Shown one piece after another: positions 40,048-50,249 of a DNA stretch of 64,000 bases. Made by a program: the position numbers and the translations under genes. Source of the stretch: Oscillospiraceae bacterium (GTDB lineage Bacteria; Bacillota; Clostridia; Oscillospirales; Acutalibacteraceae); contig SVOT01000001.1 of the NCBI GenBank assembly GCA_015066225.1, positions 62,001 to 126,000 on the forward strand, written 5' to 3'. The notes under the pieces are model-generated. The model was not told where the DNA came from and did not search any database. It saw only the letters and a list, made by a program, of their open reading frames with translations. The number at the start of each line of letters is the position of its first letter. The first letter of the stretch is position 1.

Positions 40048-40818
40048 ATGAGCGATATTAAACTCGGTGTTCAGCTTTATACTTTACGTGACCAATGCAA
40101 GGATGCAGCAGGCTTTGAAGAAACCTTGAAGCTTTTACAAAGCATCGGTTGTGACGTTATTCAGATTTCTGCGATCGGCGATATTCACCCCGAAATTGTT
40201 GCCGAGCTTGTTGACAAATACAAAATGGATGTTTGTGTTACCCACAAGCCCTATGACAGAATGAAAAATGACCTTGATGCTCTCATCCACGAGCATGACC
40301 TTATCCATTGTGACAATATCGGTATAGGTGCAATGCCCGGCAACATTCACGAGTCCTTTGAGGGTGTTACTGGCTTCATTGCTAAATGTAACGAGATTGC
40401 CTCGCTTATGAAAAAACAAGGTAAGCAGCTTTGCTACCATAACCACGCATTTGAGTTCGAGGTTTATGACGGCAAAAGAACCTTTGAAAGACTTATTGAA
40501 GAAGCGCCTGAGCTCCACTTTATTCCCGATACATATTGGATGCAGGTCGGTGGTGTTAACCCCGCCGAATATCTTAAAAAGCTCAAAGGCAGAGTTGAGG
40601 TTTGCCACTTTAAGGATATGCGAATCGTTAACAATGCTCAACGTTTTGCTGAGTGTGGCACGGGTAACATTGACTTTGATGCTTGCTACGCTTCTTGTAA
40701 AGAAATCGGCGTTCAGTATATTGTTATTGAACAGGACCTTTGCTATGATAAGCACCCCTATGACAGCGTTAAAATCGGCTTTGAAGGTCTCAGACGCATT
40801 GCTGAAGCTAACAAATAA
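40048..40818 (+). CDS. Sugar phosphate isomerase/epimerase, xylose isomerase-like TIM barrel
   Basis: 256 residues of the AP-endonuclease-2/xylose isomerase fold. LGVQLYTLRDQC at the start is typical. Likely metal ligands are in CYHNHAFEFE near residue 131, PDTYWMQVGG near 163, CHFKDM near 190 and VIEQDLC near 231. Relatives include inosose isomerase (IolI) and tagatose or psicose epimerases. It is convergent with the inositol operon, so an IolI-like role is possible but cannot be settled from sequence. CGGAGG lies 8 bases before ATG 40048. Confidence 0.85.
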   Translation: MSDIKLGVQLYTLRDQCKDAAGFEETLKLLQSIGCDVIQISAIGDIHPEIVAELVDKYKMDVCVTHKPYDRMKNDLDALIHEHDLIHCDNIGIGAMPGNIHESFEGVTGFIAKCNEIASLMKKQGKQLCYHNHAFEFEVYDGKRTFERLIEEAPELHFIPDTYWMQVGGVNPAEYLKKLKGRVEVCHFKDMRIVNNAQRFAECGTGNIDFDACYASCKEIGVQYIVIEQDLCYDKHPYDSVKIGFEGLRRIAEANK

Positions 40819-40830
40819 GGAGGAAACGTT

Positions 40831-41259
40831 ATGTCAATGTTGAAAAAAATTATATTTACAGTTATTTTTATCATTGCTACGCTTGTCGTTCCTGCGGTTT
40901 TGTTGTTGCTCTTTGTTGATGCAGGCACAACAAAAGGTTACGATACCTTTGTTATAGTTTTCGCGGTTATCATTTTTGGTATTCTTGGCTATATTGTTGC
41001 AAGCATTCGCAGTATGGAAGTTAAGTTCAGAGACACAATGGATGAAATAAAACGCCAGAACGCTGCCATTGCATATAAAATCACTCAGACTCCCACAGAG
41101 CTTGATACAGCTGTTGCGGGTGCTGATAAAACTGAAGTTGAGCCCGTAAAGGTTGACACAACCAAGGTTAATCTCAACCCTGAAGAGCCTCTTGCCCCAA
41201 AGGTTAAAACCAAAACCCGGGAAAAGGTTGTTGATGACAACTTCGATGATTTCAAATAA
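40831..41259 (+). CDS. Two-helix membrane protein with acidic/basic tail, unknown function
   Basis: 142 residues: two hydrophobic segments (about 5-29 and 39-60) followed by a helical stretch (KFRDTMDEIKRQNAAI) that may form a short coiled coil, and a Pro/Lys/Glu-rich disordered tail ending DDNFDDFK. AAGGAGG lies 7 bases before ATG 40831. It follows the TIM-barrel gene by 12 bases and ends at a shared terminator. I do not recognise the family. Confidence 0.75.
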   Translation: MSMLKKIIFTVIFIIATLVVPAVLLLLFVDAGTTKGYDTFVIVFAVIIFGILGYIVASIRSMEVKFRDTMDEIKRQNAAIAYKITQTPTELDTAVAGADKTEVEPVKVDTTKVNLNPEEPLAPKVKTKTREKVVDDNFDDFK

Positions 41260-41270
41260 AAAATTCAAAA

Positions 41271-41308
41271 AACTCCGTAAGTCTAAGGTGAACTTACGGA
41301 GTTTTTTT
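41271..41308. terminator. Bidirectional terminator between the 40831 gene and the iol operon
   Basis: AACTCCGTAAGT paired with ACTTACGGAGTT around CTAAGGTGA, flanked by A-run and TTTTTTT. It separates convergent genes and can serve both strands. Confidence 0.9.
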
Positions 41309-42509
41309 AGTTAATAACTAGTGTAAGGTTGCTCATCGGGTAAGAGCAGCATGGGTGAATAATGCCGAATTTTGAATCTGCAAGGCGCCGTGAGTCAATT
41401 CCTTTCGGAATAAACACGTTGCCGCTTGTCAGCCGCGAACGGCAAAAACCGCATTCACCCGAGCGACAAGAGGATTTCGCAACAATGCCGGCCCTTTCAA
41501 GAGCTACGAGAACTGTTTCTTCTGCGGCACAAGGGATAGTTTTAAGAACTTTTCCGCCGCTTATTACCTTGCATTCAAAAACTCTGCCTTTTGCAGATTG
41601 GGGAAAATCGGGGAGTGAAGCGGGGGAGCTTATCTGACCGCTCAACCCGTATCTGATATATTTCTTTTCAAGCTTTAATTCAGCAATCTGGGGAGTGACT
41701 CTGTTATAAAGCTGCGTAGAACCGCAAACAAATACGCTGTATCTTGTTGAGGGAGCGTATTTTTCAATCAACGTTGAGGTGATAAATCCACGTTCACAGC
41801 CCGGAATTCTTTCATCACTGAAAACGTATATAACTCTGAATTTATCGGTTTGCTCTGCCAATTCATCAAGCTTTTCTGAAAGAAGAAGCTCTTTTTTCTT
41901 TCTCGAAGTGTAAAGAAGGGTTAAATCAACGTCAAGAATACCGTCTCTGATTGCCTCTGCCATTGAAACAAAAGCAGAAATTCCCTGGCTGTCGGTTATG
42001 CCGATAACGTTTCTTGAGTCTCTCAGCTTCTGGTGTGTGAAGCTGCCCATAGGCGCTGAGGCAATAACCTCTGTGCCTTTTTCCCAGTTGTTGCAGATAT
42101 AATTTGAAACAAAGCCGTGGGGGACTTTTTTCACAACAATGACGTATTCATCCTTCAGCGTGAGTGAAGGTGAACAACAAAGTGTGTAGGGTCTTGTTAC
42201 CACCGAGCTGCCGATTTTTAGTGTGATGCTGATATATTGACCGGGCTTGAAATACGCAAGACGTGCCGTGCCGTATCTGGGATTTGGCTCCAGAACGTAT
42301 GCACGGGTATCGTTTGAAATCTGTATTACATGCTTAACCTTTAAAAACTGTTCAGACGGGTGCAGAAAGCTTGCTGTTGAATTAACAGCATAGGTTGCGT
42401 TAATAGGTTTACTGTCCGCCTCGGAAATAATGCCCTTTCTGTACTCGGGGATTTGTGTGAAATTACGCAAATCTTTAAAAGAGGAGTTAACAACTACTTT
42501 CTTTTTCAT
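41307..42509 (-). CDS. FAD reductase with C-terminal 2Fe-2S ferredoxin domain
   Basis: 400 residues from ATG 42509, six bases after AAGGAGG; the ATG just before it is too close to that site. The N-terminal 70 residues are not recognised. An FNR-type FAD domain follows (FKPGQYISITL, RPYTLCCSPS near residue 117), then an NAD(P) domain (GITDSQGISAF near 190; VFCGSTQLY) and a plant-type ferredoxin domain with CRSGECGFC near 358 and a fourth Cys in HPCCSYP. The order matches reductases that pass electrons from NAD(P)H through FAD to a 2Fe-2S centre. It overlaps the CrtI-like flavoprotein gene by 23 bases, so the two are probably partners. Confidence 0.88.
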   Translation of the reverse strand: MKKKVVVNSSFKDLRNFTQIPEYRKGIISEADSKPINATYAVNSTASFLHPSEQFLKVKHVIQISNDTRAYVLEPNPRYGTARLAYFKPGQYISITLKIGSSVVTRPYTLCCSPSLTLKDEYVIVVKKVPHGFVSNYICNNWEKGTEVIASAPMGSFTHQKLRDSRNVIGITDSQGISAFVSMAEAIRDGILDVDLTLLYTSRKKKELLLSEKLDELAEQTDKFRVIYVFSDERIPGCERGFITSTLIEKYAPSTRYSVFVCGSTQLYNRVTPQIAELKLEKKYIRYGLSGQISSPASLPDFPQSAKGRVFECKVISGGKVLKTIPCAAEETVLVALERAGIVAKSSCRSGECGFCRSRLTSGNVFIPKGIDSRRLADSKFGIIHPCCSYPMSNLTLVIN

Positions 42510-44067
42510 CATTATCCTCCTTGTCGTTTTCAATGTCGTTAAGTGTTGCAAATGCCGCATTTCTGCCCGATGCTACAGCACTGCTCACGCCTGATAGCTG
42601 AACACCCCAGCCGCCGCAAAACCGCAGTCCTTCAATGTCGCAATCCGAAGCCTCTGTCATTATTCTTGGGATTATGCCATCCCAATCATCACCATAGTAG
42701 CCGTAAACGGTTCCCTGGGGCGAGTTAGTGTAATGGGCGAATGTGATAGGGGTTGCGATTTCAAGCTCTTCTATGGCGTTGTGGATGATGATACCTGTTG
42801 CATTTTCAAAATTGGCTATCATCCTTGCCGCTAACAAGTCTTTTTCTTCAAAATACTTGTCCGGTTCAACGTCTGCCCAACAGTTATCCGTGTAAAGAGT
42901 TGTCATGCACAAAATTGTTGTGCCCACGGGTGAACAGTTGGGGTTTGCTATATTCAAACAAACTGTTGCCTGCGCATTGTTTGTTGCAATCGTCTTCATT
43001 AAATCATATTGTTTTTTAGTGTCTGTGGTGTCAGTAATGAAATATGAATAATTTTCTATTCCGAGCTCTTTTGGTGATCTGTTAAGTCCCAAATAAACAC
43101 AGGCACCTCTTGCACCGAATGAACGTGCGTTTGTTCTTTTAGCGGCGCTTTCGGGTACGTCATCTTTTTTCATCATTTTCCCGAAAACCATATTCGGAGA
43201 ACATGAACATATTATGTGCTTGCATTTGATTTTTTCGCCGTTTTTGAGAACAACACCCTGTACCTTATTATCTTTATACTGGATTTTACTGACATGGCAA
43301 TTGTATCTTATATGACCGTTATAATCCTCGAGAACGCCGGCAAGAGCCATACTCATAGCGTGGCTTCGCTCCTGCGGAATAACAGAGCCGTGTTTTAAAT
43401 AGGAATTCACCATTGAAATGTAGTGCACGAAGCTGAGCTTTGTGCAGTCAACACCGAGATACAGCCAGTATGCGTTTATAATATCACGTGCTTTAAGGGG
43501 CACACCGATTGCATTCGAGACTGTATTTACTGAATAGGGTGCGGTTCTGATAAAATTACCGTGTTCTTTTAAAATTGAGGGTAGAGTTTTTAAATTGATT
43601 TTAATGTCGTTTTCTGTAAAAAAAGTTGATGAATTTTCAATTTCATCAGCAATCTGAAAGAGTTTTATTAAAGAGGGCTTACTTCCCGGAACATAGCTTT
43701 CCACGCAATCAATGAAGTTTTCGACACCGAAAGGCATTGTTATATCAACAGGAGAGTTATCTTGATGCTTCGAAATTAATCTGAATGCTTCGGGGACATT
43801 AATCCATTTAATTTTATCGCTGATTTCAAGATAATCAAAAAGCTGGCGTAACTCACCGAGCCCTGCAGAGTTACCAAAGCCGCAGAGCTGGTGTAAAGAA
43901 ACGTCAAATTCAAATCTGCCTCGCACAAAGCTTGAAGAAAAGCCGCCGGGTGTGTTGTGTCGTTCAAGAAGCAAAACCTTTTTGCCCTCTTTAGCAGCAG
44001 AAACAGCGGCGGATAAACCGCCGCAACCTGCTCCTATAACAATAATGTCATAGTTGTTGTTAATCAT
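42487..44067 (-). CDS. CrtI/phytoene desaturase-like FAD oxidoreductase
   Basis: 526 residues. The N-terminal dinucleotide fold is IIVIGAGCGGLSAAVSAAKE, with LLLERHNTPGGFSSSF following, typical of the CrtI/retinol saturase group. The C-terminal FAD segment is LRFCGGWGVQLSGVSSAVASG. No carotenoid genes are in the window, so the substrate is probably different. It begins 3 bases after the iolG stop and ends inside the ferredoxin-reductase gene. The context points to a redox reaction connected with inositol breakdown or a similar polyol; this is inference. Confidence 0.85.
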   Translation of the reverse strand: MINNNYDIIVIGAGCGGLSAAVSAAKEGKKVLLLERHNTPGGFSSSFVRGRFEFDVSLHQLCGFGNSAGLGELRQLFDYLEISDKIKWINVPEAFRLISKHQDNSPVDITMPFGVENFIDCVESYVPGSKPSLIKLFQIADEIENSSTFFTENDIKINLKTLPSILKEHGNFIRTAPYSVNTVSNAIGVPLKARDIINAYWLYLGVDCTKLSFVHYISMVNSYLKHGSVIPQERSHAMSMALAGVLEDYNGHIRYNCHVSKIQYKDNKVQGVVLKNGEKIKCKHIICSCSPNMVFGKMMKKDDVPESAAKRTNARSFGARGACVYLGLNRSPKELGIENYSYFITDTTDTKKQYDLMKTIATNNAQATVCLNIANPNCSPVGTTILCMTTLYTDNCWADVEPDKYFEEKDLLAARMIANFENATGIIIHNAIEELEIATPITFAHYTNSPQGTVYGYYGDDWDGIIPRIMTEASDCDIEGLRFCGGWGVQLSGVSSAVASGRNAAFATLNDIENDKEDNDEKESSC

Positions 44068-44069
44068 TT

Positions 44070-45077
44070 TTATTTAATCTCCGAAAGTTTTACGGGTCTG
44101 CCCTCATTAGCTGATTTTTCAGCTGCAAGAGCAATTTTAACAGACTGAAGACCTGCGTGGATACCAACAGGTGTTTCCTTGTCGTTTATGCAGCAATCAA
44201 CAAACTGTCTTACCTCTTCTGAGAATGAGCCCATATATCTCTCAAGGAAGAAGTAGAGGGGCTTCTCACCTGTAACACCGTTAGCATCAGAAACAACTGC
44301 AGTTGAAAGCGTGTCGTTTGTTGTGGCAACCATACCCTTGGAGCCAAAAAGCTCAGCTCTCTGGTCATAACCGTACATAGCCTGACGGGAATTATCAATA
44401 ACTGCAAGTGCACCGTTTTTCATTTTCATTGAAATGATAGCTGTATCAAAATCGCCGTATTCACGGATACCGGGATTGATAAGCGCATCAGCATAAACGT
44501 AAAGCTCTTCAACGTCGCTGTTTGTGAGGAAGCAAGCCATATCAAAATCGTGAATTGTCATATCAAGGAAGATGCTTGCGGCACAGTAGCCAACAGGGGG
44601 TGCCTGGGGGTCACGTGATGTGATTTTAAGAATCTGTGCTTCACCGATTTTGCCGTCGTCATAAGCTTTTCTTACAGCGGCAAAGTTGTGGTCAAAACGG
44701 CGGTTGAAGCCAACCTGGAACTTAACCTCAGGGTGAGCCTTGAGTGCGTCTGCAATTTCAAGAATCTTGTCAACTGTGTTTGCAAGGGGTTTTTCACAGA
44801 AAACGTGCTTGCCTGCGTTGATTGCTTCAATTGAAATGGGTGCGTGTGTGTCTGTTGAAGAGCAAACAAGAACGGCGTCAATTGTTTCATCTTCAATGAT
44901 TTTTTTGTAATCTGTATATATTTTTTCAACACCGAAGCCTTCACAGAATGCCTTTGTTTCATCATTCATAAAGGGGTCAGCTATTGCTGCTACAACAGCG
45001 TTTTTAACGTGATATGAAATTGATTCAAGATGAACCTTGCCGATGCGTCCTGCACCGATGATACCGATATTAAGCAT
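44070..45077 (-). CDS. iolG: Inositol 2-dehydrogenase
   Basis: 335 residues from ATG 45077, set by AAAGGAT upstream. The NAD motif GIIGAGRIGKVH is at the N-terminus, the CEKPLA motif with the catalytic Lys near residue 93, and the dehydrogenase motif DMTIHDFDMACF with Asp and His near 173. It oxidises myo-inositol to 2-keto-myo-inositol with NAD+, the first step of the pathway. GFO/IDH/MocA relatives act on other inositols, so scyllo-inositol is an alternative. It is preceded by iolA with a 39-base gap. Confidence 0.92.
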   Translation of the reverse strand: MLNIGIIGAGRIGKVHLESISYHVKNAVVAAIADPFMNDETKAFCEGFGVEKIYTDYKKIIEDETIDAVLVCSSTDTHAPISIEAINAGKHVFCEKPLANTVDKILEIADALKAHPEVKFQVGFNRRFDHNFAAVRKAYDDGKIGEAQILKITSRDPQAPPVGYCAASIFLDMTIHDFDMACFLTNSDVEELYVYADALINPGIREYGDFDTAIISMKMKNGALAVIDNSRQAMYGYDQRAELFGSKGMVATTNDTLSTAVVSDANGVTGEKPLYFFLERYMGSFSEEVRQFVDCCINDKETPVGIHAGLQSVKIALAAEKSANEGRPVKLSEIK

Positions 45078-45116
45078 AGTTATTTTATCCTTTCTTATGT
45101 GTTTTAACAAAAGCTA

Positions 45117-46625
45117 TCAGATAGTGCCGTCCCAGGTGGAAACCTCTGTTTTCTTTATTTCATCCTCATCAAACCAACGTGTTGTCACACATTTGCTCTC
45201 GGTAAAGAAACGGTATGCATCCTTGCCGAGACAGTGCAGGTCACCAAAGAATGAGTCCTTGTGGCCTGAGAAGGGGAAGAAGCCGATCGGAACGGGGATA
45301 CCAACGTTTACACCAACCATGCCACCGTGTGTGTGGCGTGCAAATTCTCTTGCGTAGTGGCCGTTCTGAGTGAAGATAACTGAACCGTTAGCATAGGGGT
45401 TAGCATTCATAACAGCGACACCCTCGTGGAAATCCTTAACTCTCTTAACGCAAAGAACAGGTCCGAAAACCTCATCTCTGCCGATTGTCATATCTTCTGT
45501 TACGTTGTCAAAAATAGTGGGACCAACGAAATAACCGTTTTTGATTTCATCGGGAAGCTCGGGATTTCTGCCGTCAAGAACAAGTGTTGCACCTTCTTTG
45601 ACACCTTTCTCGATGTCGGCAACAACCTCGTCATAGTGTTTCTTGTATGTAAGGGGCCCGAGCTTTGAGGTCTTATCAATAGATTTACCAACCTTGATGT
45701 TCATTGCCTGTTTTTTAAGCTCAGCAACGAATTTATCGGCGATTGATTCCTGTACTACACAGCAGGAGAGTGCCATACAGCGCTGACCTGCACAACCGTA
45801 TGCAGAGTTTATGATGCCTGCAACAGTTCTTTCGATAGGTGCATCCTCAAGAACAAGGGCGTGGTTCTTAGCCTGGCAAAGAGCCTGAACGCGTTTACCT
45901 GCTTTTGCGGCTCTTTCGTAGATGAGCTTGCCGACAGGTGTTGAACCAACAAAAGTAATACCCTTAATGTCAGGGTGGTCAAGAAGAGTGTTGATTTCGT
46001 TTCTGGAGCAGGTAACAACGTTAACAACGCCATCGGGCATACCTGCTTCTTTGTAAAGCTCTGCAATTCTTAATGCTGTTTTGGGGGTGAGTGACGCCGC
46101 CTTAAGAACGATTGTGTTACCGCAGGCAACGCAAGTGGGAACCATCCAACCAAAAGGAATCATAGCGGGGAAGTTAACGGGAACAATACCTGCAAATACA
46201 CCCATTGATTCACGGTAAAGGGTTGTGTCAAAGCCTGTTGACGCATCCATAAGGCTTTCGCCCATCATAAGCGAAGGAACCTGTGTTGCAAGCTCTGTGC
46301 CTTCCTTTGCTTTGAGAACGTCGCCTTCAGCCTCGCTCCACACCTTGCCGTTTTCTTCTGCAACAAGTGTTGTGAGCTCCTCCATATGCTTAATAAGAAG
46401 GTCGCGTACATTGTAAAGAATCTGTGCTCTCTTGATTGCGGGGGTTGCACTCCAGGAGGGATATGCGGCTTTTGCGGCTTCAACAGCCTCAAGAACTTCT
46501 TCGTTTGTGCAGCAAGGTGCGTGGCCTGTTATTTCACCTGTGCTGGGGTTAAAAAGGTCGTACCATACGTCAGTTTTTGAATCCTTGAACTGACCGTTGC
46601 AAAAATATTTGATTTTTTCAGCCAT
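45117..46625 (-). CDS. iolA: Malonate-semialdehyde dehydrogenase (CoA-acylating)
   Basis: 502 residues of the aldehyde dehydrogenase superfamily. GITFVGSTPVG is the NAD-binding motif and AYGCAGQRCMALS holds the catalytic Cys, the form specific to the MmsA/IolA group. There is no active-site Glu of the hydrolytic enzymes in the GITFVGS region, as expected for CoA-dependent members. It turns malonate semialdehyde into acetyl-CoA at the end of the inositol pathway and can also use methylmalonate semialdehyde. It is 12 bases after iolE. Confidence 0.93.
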   Translation of the reverse strand: MAEKIKYFCNGQFKDSKTDVWYDLFNPSTGEITGHAPCCTNEEVLEAVEAAKAAYPSWSATPAIKRAQILYNVRDLLIKHMEELTTLVAEENGKVWSEAEGDVLKAKEGTELATQVPSLMMGESLMDASTGFDTTLYRESMGVFAGIVPVNFPAMIPFGWMVPTCVACGNTIVLKAASLTPKTALRIAELYKEAGMPDGVVNVVTCSRNEINTLLDHPDIKGITFVGSTPVGKLIYERAAKAGKRVQALCQAKNHALVLEDAPIERTVAGIINSAYGCAGQRCMALSCCVVQESIADKFVAELKKQAMNIKVGKSIDKTSKLGPLTYKKHYDEVVADIEKGVKEGATLVLDGRNPELPDEIKNGYFVGPTIFDNVTEDMTIGRDEVFGPVLCVKRVKDFHEGVAVMNANPYANGSVIFTQNGHYAREFARHTHGGMVGVNVGIPVPIGFFPFSGHKDSFFGDLHCLGKDAYRFFTESKCVTTRWFDEDEIKKTEVSTWDGTI

Positions 46626-46637
46626 TTTATTTACCTC

Positions 46638-47531
46638 TTATAATCCTGCTTTTTCAGCTATGTATTTTCTTGCTTTAAGAGCATATTCAAAGGGATTTGC
46701 AATAGCGGGATCCTGCTCTGCTTCGACAAGAACATAACCCTCGTAATTGTTTTCTGCAAGAACCTCGAATATGGGAGCAAAGTCAATTACACCGTCACCC
46801 GGAACTGTGAATGTACCTTTGCGCACACCCTGAAGGAAGCTTTCGCCCTTTGCTTTAACGTCAGCAATAACATCGGGGCGGATATCCTTGAGGTGAACGT
46901 GCTTGATACGGTTGATGTATTTTTTGAGAATGTACATATAATCCTCACCGCAATATGCAAGGTGACCGGAGTCAAAAAGAAGATTGAAAAGCTCGGGGTC
47001 TGTGTTTTCCATCATTCTGTCGATTTCAGCAGCAGTCTGAACAACTGTTCCCATATGGTGGTGGAAGGTAAGAGTGATGCCCATATCCTTTGCAACCTTG
47101 CCAAGCTTGTTAAGACCTGTGCAAAGCATATCCCACTCTTCATCATTCATAACGTATTTGTCGTCAAAGATAGAAAGGTCTGTGCCCTGGATTGAGTGGC
47201 CCTGTTCAGAAACGCCAACAACCTTTGCCCCCATCTCTTTAAGGAATGTGATGTGTTTGATGAATTCCTTTTCAGTTTCCTCGTAGGGCTTTGTTGTGAG
47301 AAATGTTGAGAACCATGCATTGCAAATCTGCATACCACGAAGGTCAAGGGCTTTTTTTAGAACAGCTGTATCCTTGGGGTACTTGTTACCAACCTCACAG
47401 CCTGTAAATCCTGCAAGAGCCATTTCGGAAATACATTGTTCAAATGTGTTTTCTGCTCCAAGGTCCGGCATATCGTCATTTGTCCATGCGATAGGAGCAA
47501 TACCGAGTTTTACTTTGTTTTTATCAAGCAT
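46638..47531 (-). CDS. iolE: Inosose dehydratase
   Basis: 297 residues of the xylose isomerase-like TIM barrel. Signatures are [17 protein letters not shown] at the start, [12 protein letters not shown] near residue 40, [12 protein letters not shown] near 155 and the metal ligand region [15 protein letters not shown]. It removes water from 2-keto-myo-inositol to give the diketone that IolD opens. ATG and the iolD stop share one base (TGATG), so translation is coupled. Confidence 0.95.
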   Translation of the reverse strand: MLDKNKVKLGIAPIAWTNDDMPDLGAENTFEQCISEMALAGFTGCEVGNKYPKDTAVLKKALDLRGMQICNAWFSTFLTTKPYEETEKEFIKHITFLKEMGAKVVGVSEQGHSIQGTDLSIFDDKYVMNDEEWDMLCTGLNKLGKVAKDMGITLTFHHHMGTVVQTAAEIDRMMENTDPELFNLLFDSGHLAYCGEDYMYILKKYINRIKHVHLKDIRPDVIADVKAKGESFLQGVRKGTFTVPGDGVIDFAPIFEVLAENNYEGYVLVEAEQDPAIANPFEYALKARKYIAEKAGL

Positions 47532-49444
47532 CAGAACTTCCTCGCTTTACTAAGATTTTCTTGTTTATTTTCAAAAGCAGTTTTAACAGCTTCTTTTGAT
47601 GATGTTGAAGCGATACCAACGTGCCACCAAGCACCGTAACCGTCGGTCATTGATTTGGGGAGAACCTTGATATCAATAAGAGTTGAAACATTTTGTTTCT
47701 TTGAGTCGATAAGAGCGGCTTCAAGCTCTTCGAGGGTTTTTGCGGTATAGGTTTTTACACCGTAAGCTGCCGCATTCATAGCGAAATCAATGGGAATAAG
47801 CTCACCAAGAAGATTTCCGTTTTCATCACGCTTGCGGAACTCTGTTGCAAGGTTACCTATTCCGTTAGACATCTGGAGGTTGTTAATACAACCGAAACCG
47901 GAGTTATCAAAAAGAAGAACGTTAATCTTCTTGTTTTCCTGAATGGATGTAACAAGCTCGCTGTGAAGCATAAGGTAACTGCCGTCGCCGCAGAATGCGT
48001 AAACCTCTTTATCGGGTTCAGCCATTTTTGAACCGAGCGCACCTGCAATTTCATAGCCCATACAGGAATAGCCGTATTCCATATTATAGGAGTTGGGGGC
48101 ATCGGTAGTCCACATTCTCTGCATACAACCGGGTAGAGACCCTGCCGCCGCAACTGCAATAGCGTCATCGTCTATAATATCTCTTATGAGTGCAAGGGCA
48201 GATGTCTGTGTGATTGTGCCACCGATTTTTTCAACGAATTCGGGTATGGTTTCTTCATATCTCGCTTTGATAATCGGTTCAAAATCATCAGAGTATTTAT
48301 ATGAGGAGAGCTTTTCCATTTCGTCAGCCCAGGCTTTTTTAGCATCTGAAATTTCAACGGTGTATTCAGTTTTGTATTCACCGAGCACTTTGTCAAGTGC
48401 TTCAATACCAAGCTTTGCATCGCATACTGCTTTGACGGAAGAGAGCTTGTATGCATCAAATCTGTCGGTGTTGATTGTAATAAACTGTGCATTTTCTTTG
48501 AAGAGTGATTTTGAAGCAGTCGTGAAATCAGAGAAACGTGTGCCGATACCGAGAACTACATCTGCAGCTTTAGCGATTAAGTTGGCTGAAAGGTTACCTG
48601 TGACACCAACGCCGCCAAGATTCAGAGCGTGTGATGAAAGAACAGCGGATTTACCGTTCTGAGTCTCTGCAAAGGGGATATTGTGCTTTTCGCAGAATGC
48701 TTCAAGCGCTCTGCCGGCTTCTGAATATCGTACACCGCCACCTGCAATAACGAGGGGCTTCTTTGCAGATTTAAGAATTTCTGCAATATCAGAAATCTCG
48801 TCCTCAGCGGGGGCAATGCGTGTGATTTTATGTACTCTTTTTGTAAAGAAGTAATCGGGGTAATCGTAGCTTTCGCCCTCAACGTCCTGACAAAGGGCTA
48901 TGCAGACCGCACCTGTGTTAGCGGTGTCTGTAAGAACGCGCATAGCATTTGTCATAGCGGACATTAACTGTTCGGGGCGAACGATTCTGTCCCAATATCT
49001 GCAAACGGGCTTGTAGGCATCGTTTGTAGTAACAGAAAGTGAATAAGGCTGTTCAAACTGTTGAAGAACGGGGTCGGGCTGTCTGCAGGCGAAAGTGTCT
49101 GCAGGGAAGAGAAGAAGAGGAATGTTGTTAACAGTTGCCGTTGCTGCCGCAGTAATCATGTTTGCGGCACCCGGGCCAATAGAAGAAGAGCAAGCGATAA
49201 TTTTTCTTCTGTTGTTTTGCTTTGCAAAGCTTGCGGCAACGTGAGCCATTCCTTGTTCGTTTTTACCTTGATACACCTTAAGAGAACCGGGGTTTTCGTC
49301 AAGTGCCTGACCAAGACCGCATACAATTCCGTGACCAAAAACGGTGAAAATACCGTCAACAAATTTTGTTTCCTTGCCGTCAAAGGAAACATATTGGTTA
49401 TCAAGGAATTTGACGAGGGCTTGACCCATTGTCATAATTGCCAT
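47531..49444 (-). CDS. iolD: 3D-(3,5/4)-trihydroxycyclohexane-1,2-dione acylhydrolase
   Basis: 637 residues of the thiamine diphosphate enzyme superfamily. The N-terminal glutamate region is in [18 protein letters not shown] near residue 30, and the ThDP/Mg motif is CGDGSYLML ... [11 protein letters not shown], matching the GDG-x26-NN signature. It opens the ring of the cyclohexanedione to give 5-deoxy-glucuronate. The length matches known IolD proteins. The start ATG 49444 follows AAGGAGTGATAT. Confidence 0.95.
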   Translation of the reverse strand: MAIMTMGQALVKFLDNQYVSFDGKETKFVDGIFTVFGHGIVCGLGQALDENPGSLKVYQGKNEQGMAHVAASFAKQNNRRKIIACSSSIGPGAANMITAAATATVNNIPLLLFPADTFACRQPDPVLQQFEQPYSLSVTTNDAYKPVCRYWDRIVRPEQLMSAMTNAMRVLTDTANTGAVCIALCQDVEGESYDYPDYFFTKRVHKITRIAPAEDEISDIAEILKSAKKPLVIAGGGVRYSEAGRALEAFCEKHNIPFAETQNGKSAVLSSHALNLGGVGVTGNLSANLIAKAADVVLGIGTRFSDFTTASKSLFKENAQFITINTDRFDAYKLSSVKAVCDAKLGIEALDKVLGEYKTEYTVEISDAKKAWADEMEKLSSYKYSDDFEPIIKARYEETIPEFVEKIGGTITQTSALALIRDIIDDDAIAVAAAGSLPGCMQRMWTTDAPNSYNMEYGYSCMGYEIAGALGSKMAEPDKEVYAFCGDGSYLMLHSELVTSIQENKKINVLLFDNSGFGCINNLQMSNGIGNLATEFRKRDENGNLLGELIPIDFAMNAAAYGVKTYTAKTLEELEAALIDSKKQNVSTLIDIKVLPKSMTDGYGAWWHVGIASTSSKEAVKTAFENKQENLSKARKF

Positions 49445-49472
49445 TTATATCACTCCTTGTGGAATAAATTCA

Positions 49473-50240
49473 TTATTTGGTGAGCCATTGATGCTCTTCT
49501 GAAACAAATCTTGTTGTTTTGTACCAAGGGTCATCGGGAAGATGACGAATCATCCATATATAGCACATTTCATACCCCGGTGCAACTGCCTGCTGGTGGT
49601 CGTTGCCATCGGTGATATATACTGCACTGCCCTGTACACTTTTATAAACATTGTCACCCACAAATGAGGCACCGAAGCCCTGTGGCTTATCAAATTGATA
49701 ATAATAAACCTCAGGCTGTGGATGGTGGTGAGGGGGGTAACTGGACCATCTGCCGGGTTGATTGTAAACCTCACCGAGAACCATATTTGAATACGGGGCA
49801 TTGTCGGGGTCAAAGACAGTTGAAACAATTCTGTAGCCTGTTCCGTCCCATTGGTCTTTGCCGAAATGCTGGTAAAGAATCATATCGGGGGTGTAGAAAA
49901 CCGGGGTGAAAATTATATCGTTATCTGTCTGCTGAATAAGTATCTCAGAAACTGCGCCGGCCTTTATTGTAACCTCGGTGCATTTCGGAACGTGAAGACA
50001 GTAAGATGCTTTCACAAATGGATTTTCTCTTACCATATTTTTTGTTTCGCCGTCCCAGGAAATTTCAACGTCGCCGTAAAGAATGAGAAAAGCGGTTTCG
50101 CATTCTTCATCGTATATTTTAAAAGTCTCATTATCGGCAAATCTTTTAATCCTGATATTCATAAGCATATCAGAGTGCTTGCCGTTCATTTCACACACGG
50201 TTTTAAGACCCTGTTCATTAAATTCTAGTTGTTCAAACAT
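49473..50240 (-). CDS. iolB: 5-deoxy-glucuronate isomerase
   Basis: 255 residues of the IolB/KduI cupin family. Metal ligands are in SSYPPHHHPQPEVYYY near residue 167 (two His and a Glu) and a further His in DGNDHQQAV. The N-terminal cupin domain is present but without an obvious metal site. It isomerises 5-deoxyglucuronate to 2-deoxy-5-keto-gluconate. Between it and iolC lies a DUF218 gene, an unusual insertion. Confidence 0.94.
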   Translation of the reverse strand: MFEQLEFNEQGLKTVCEMNGKHSDMLMNIRIKRFADNETFKIYDEECETAFLILYGDVEISWDGETKNMVRENPFVKASYCLHVPKCTEVTIKAGAVSEILIQQTDNDIIFTPVFYTPDMILYQHFGKDQWDGTGYRIVSTVFDPDNAPYSNMVLGEVYNQPGRWSSYPPHHHPQPEVYYYQFDKPQGFGASFVGDNVYKSVQGSAVYITDGNDHQQAVAPGYEMCYIWMIRHLPDDPWYKTTRFVSEEHQWLTK

Positions 50241-50249
50241 AATTTACTC

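Noticed and set aside
40135-40755. 206-residue frame antisense to the TIM-barrel gene
   Set aside because: It lies fully within a convincing xylose isomerase-like gene and has no family features.
41307-44067. Carotenoid desaturation locus
   Set aside because: The flavoprotein is CrtI-like, but there are no crtB, crtE or other carotenoid genes, and it is embedded in an inositol operon.
48093-48662. 189-residue frame antisense to iolD
   Set aside because: It mirrors the thiamine enzyme gene; low-complexity Ser/Ala content is typical of a shadow frame.
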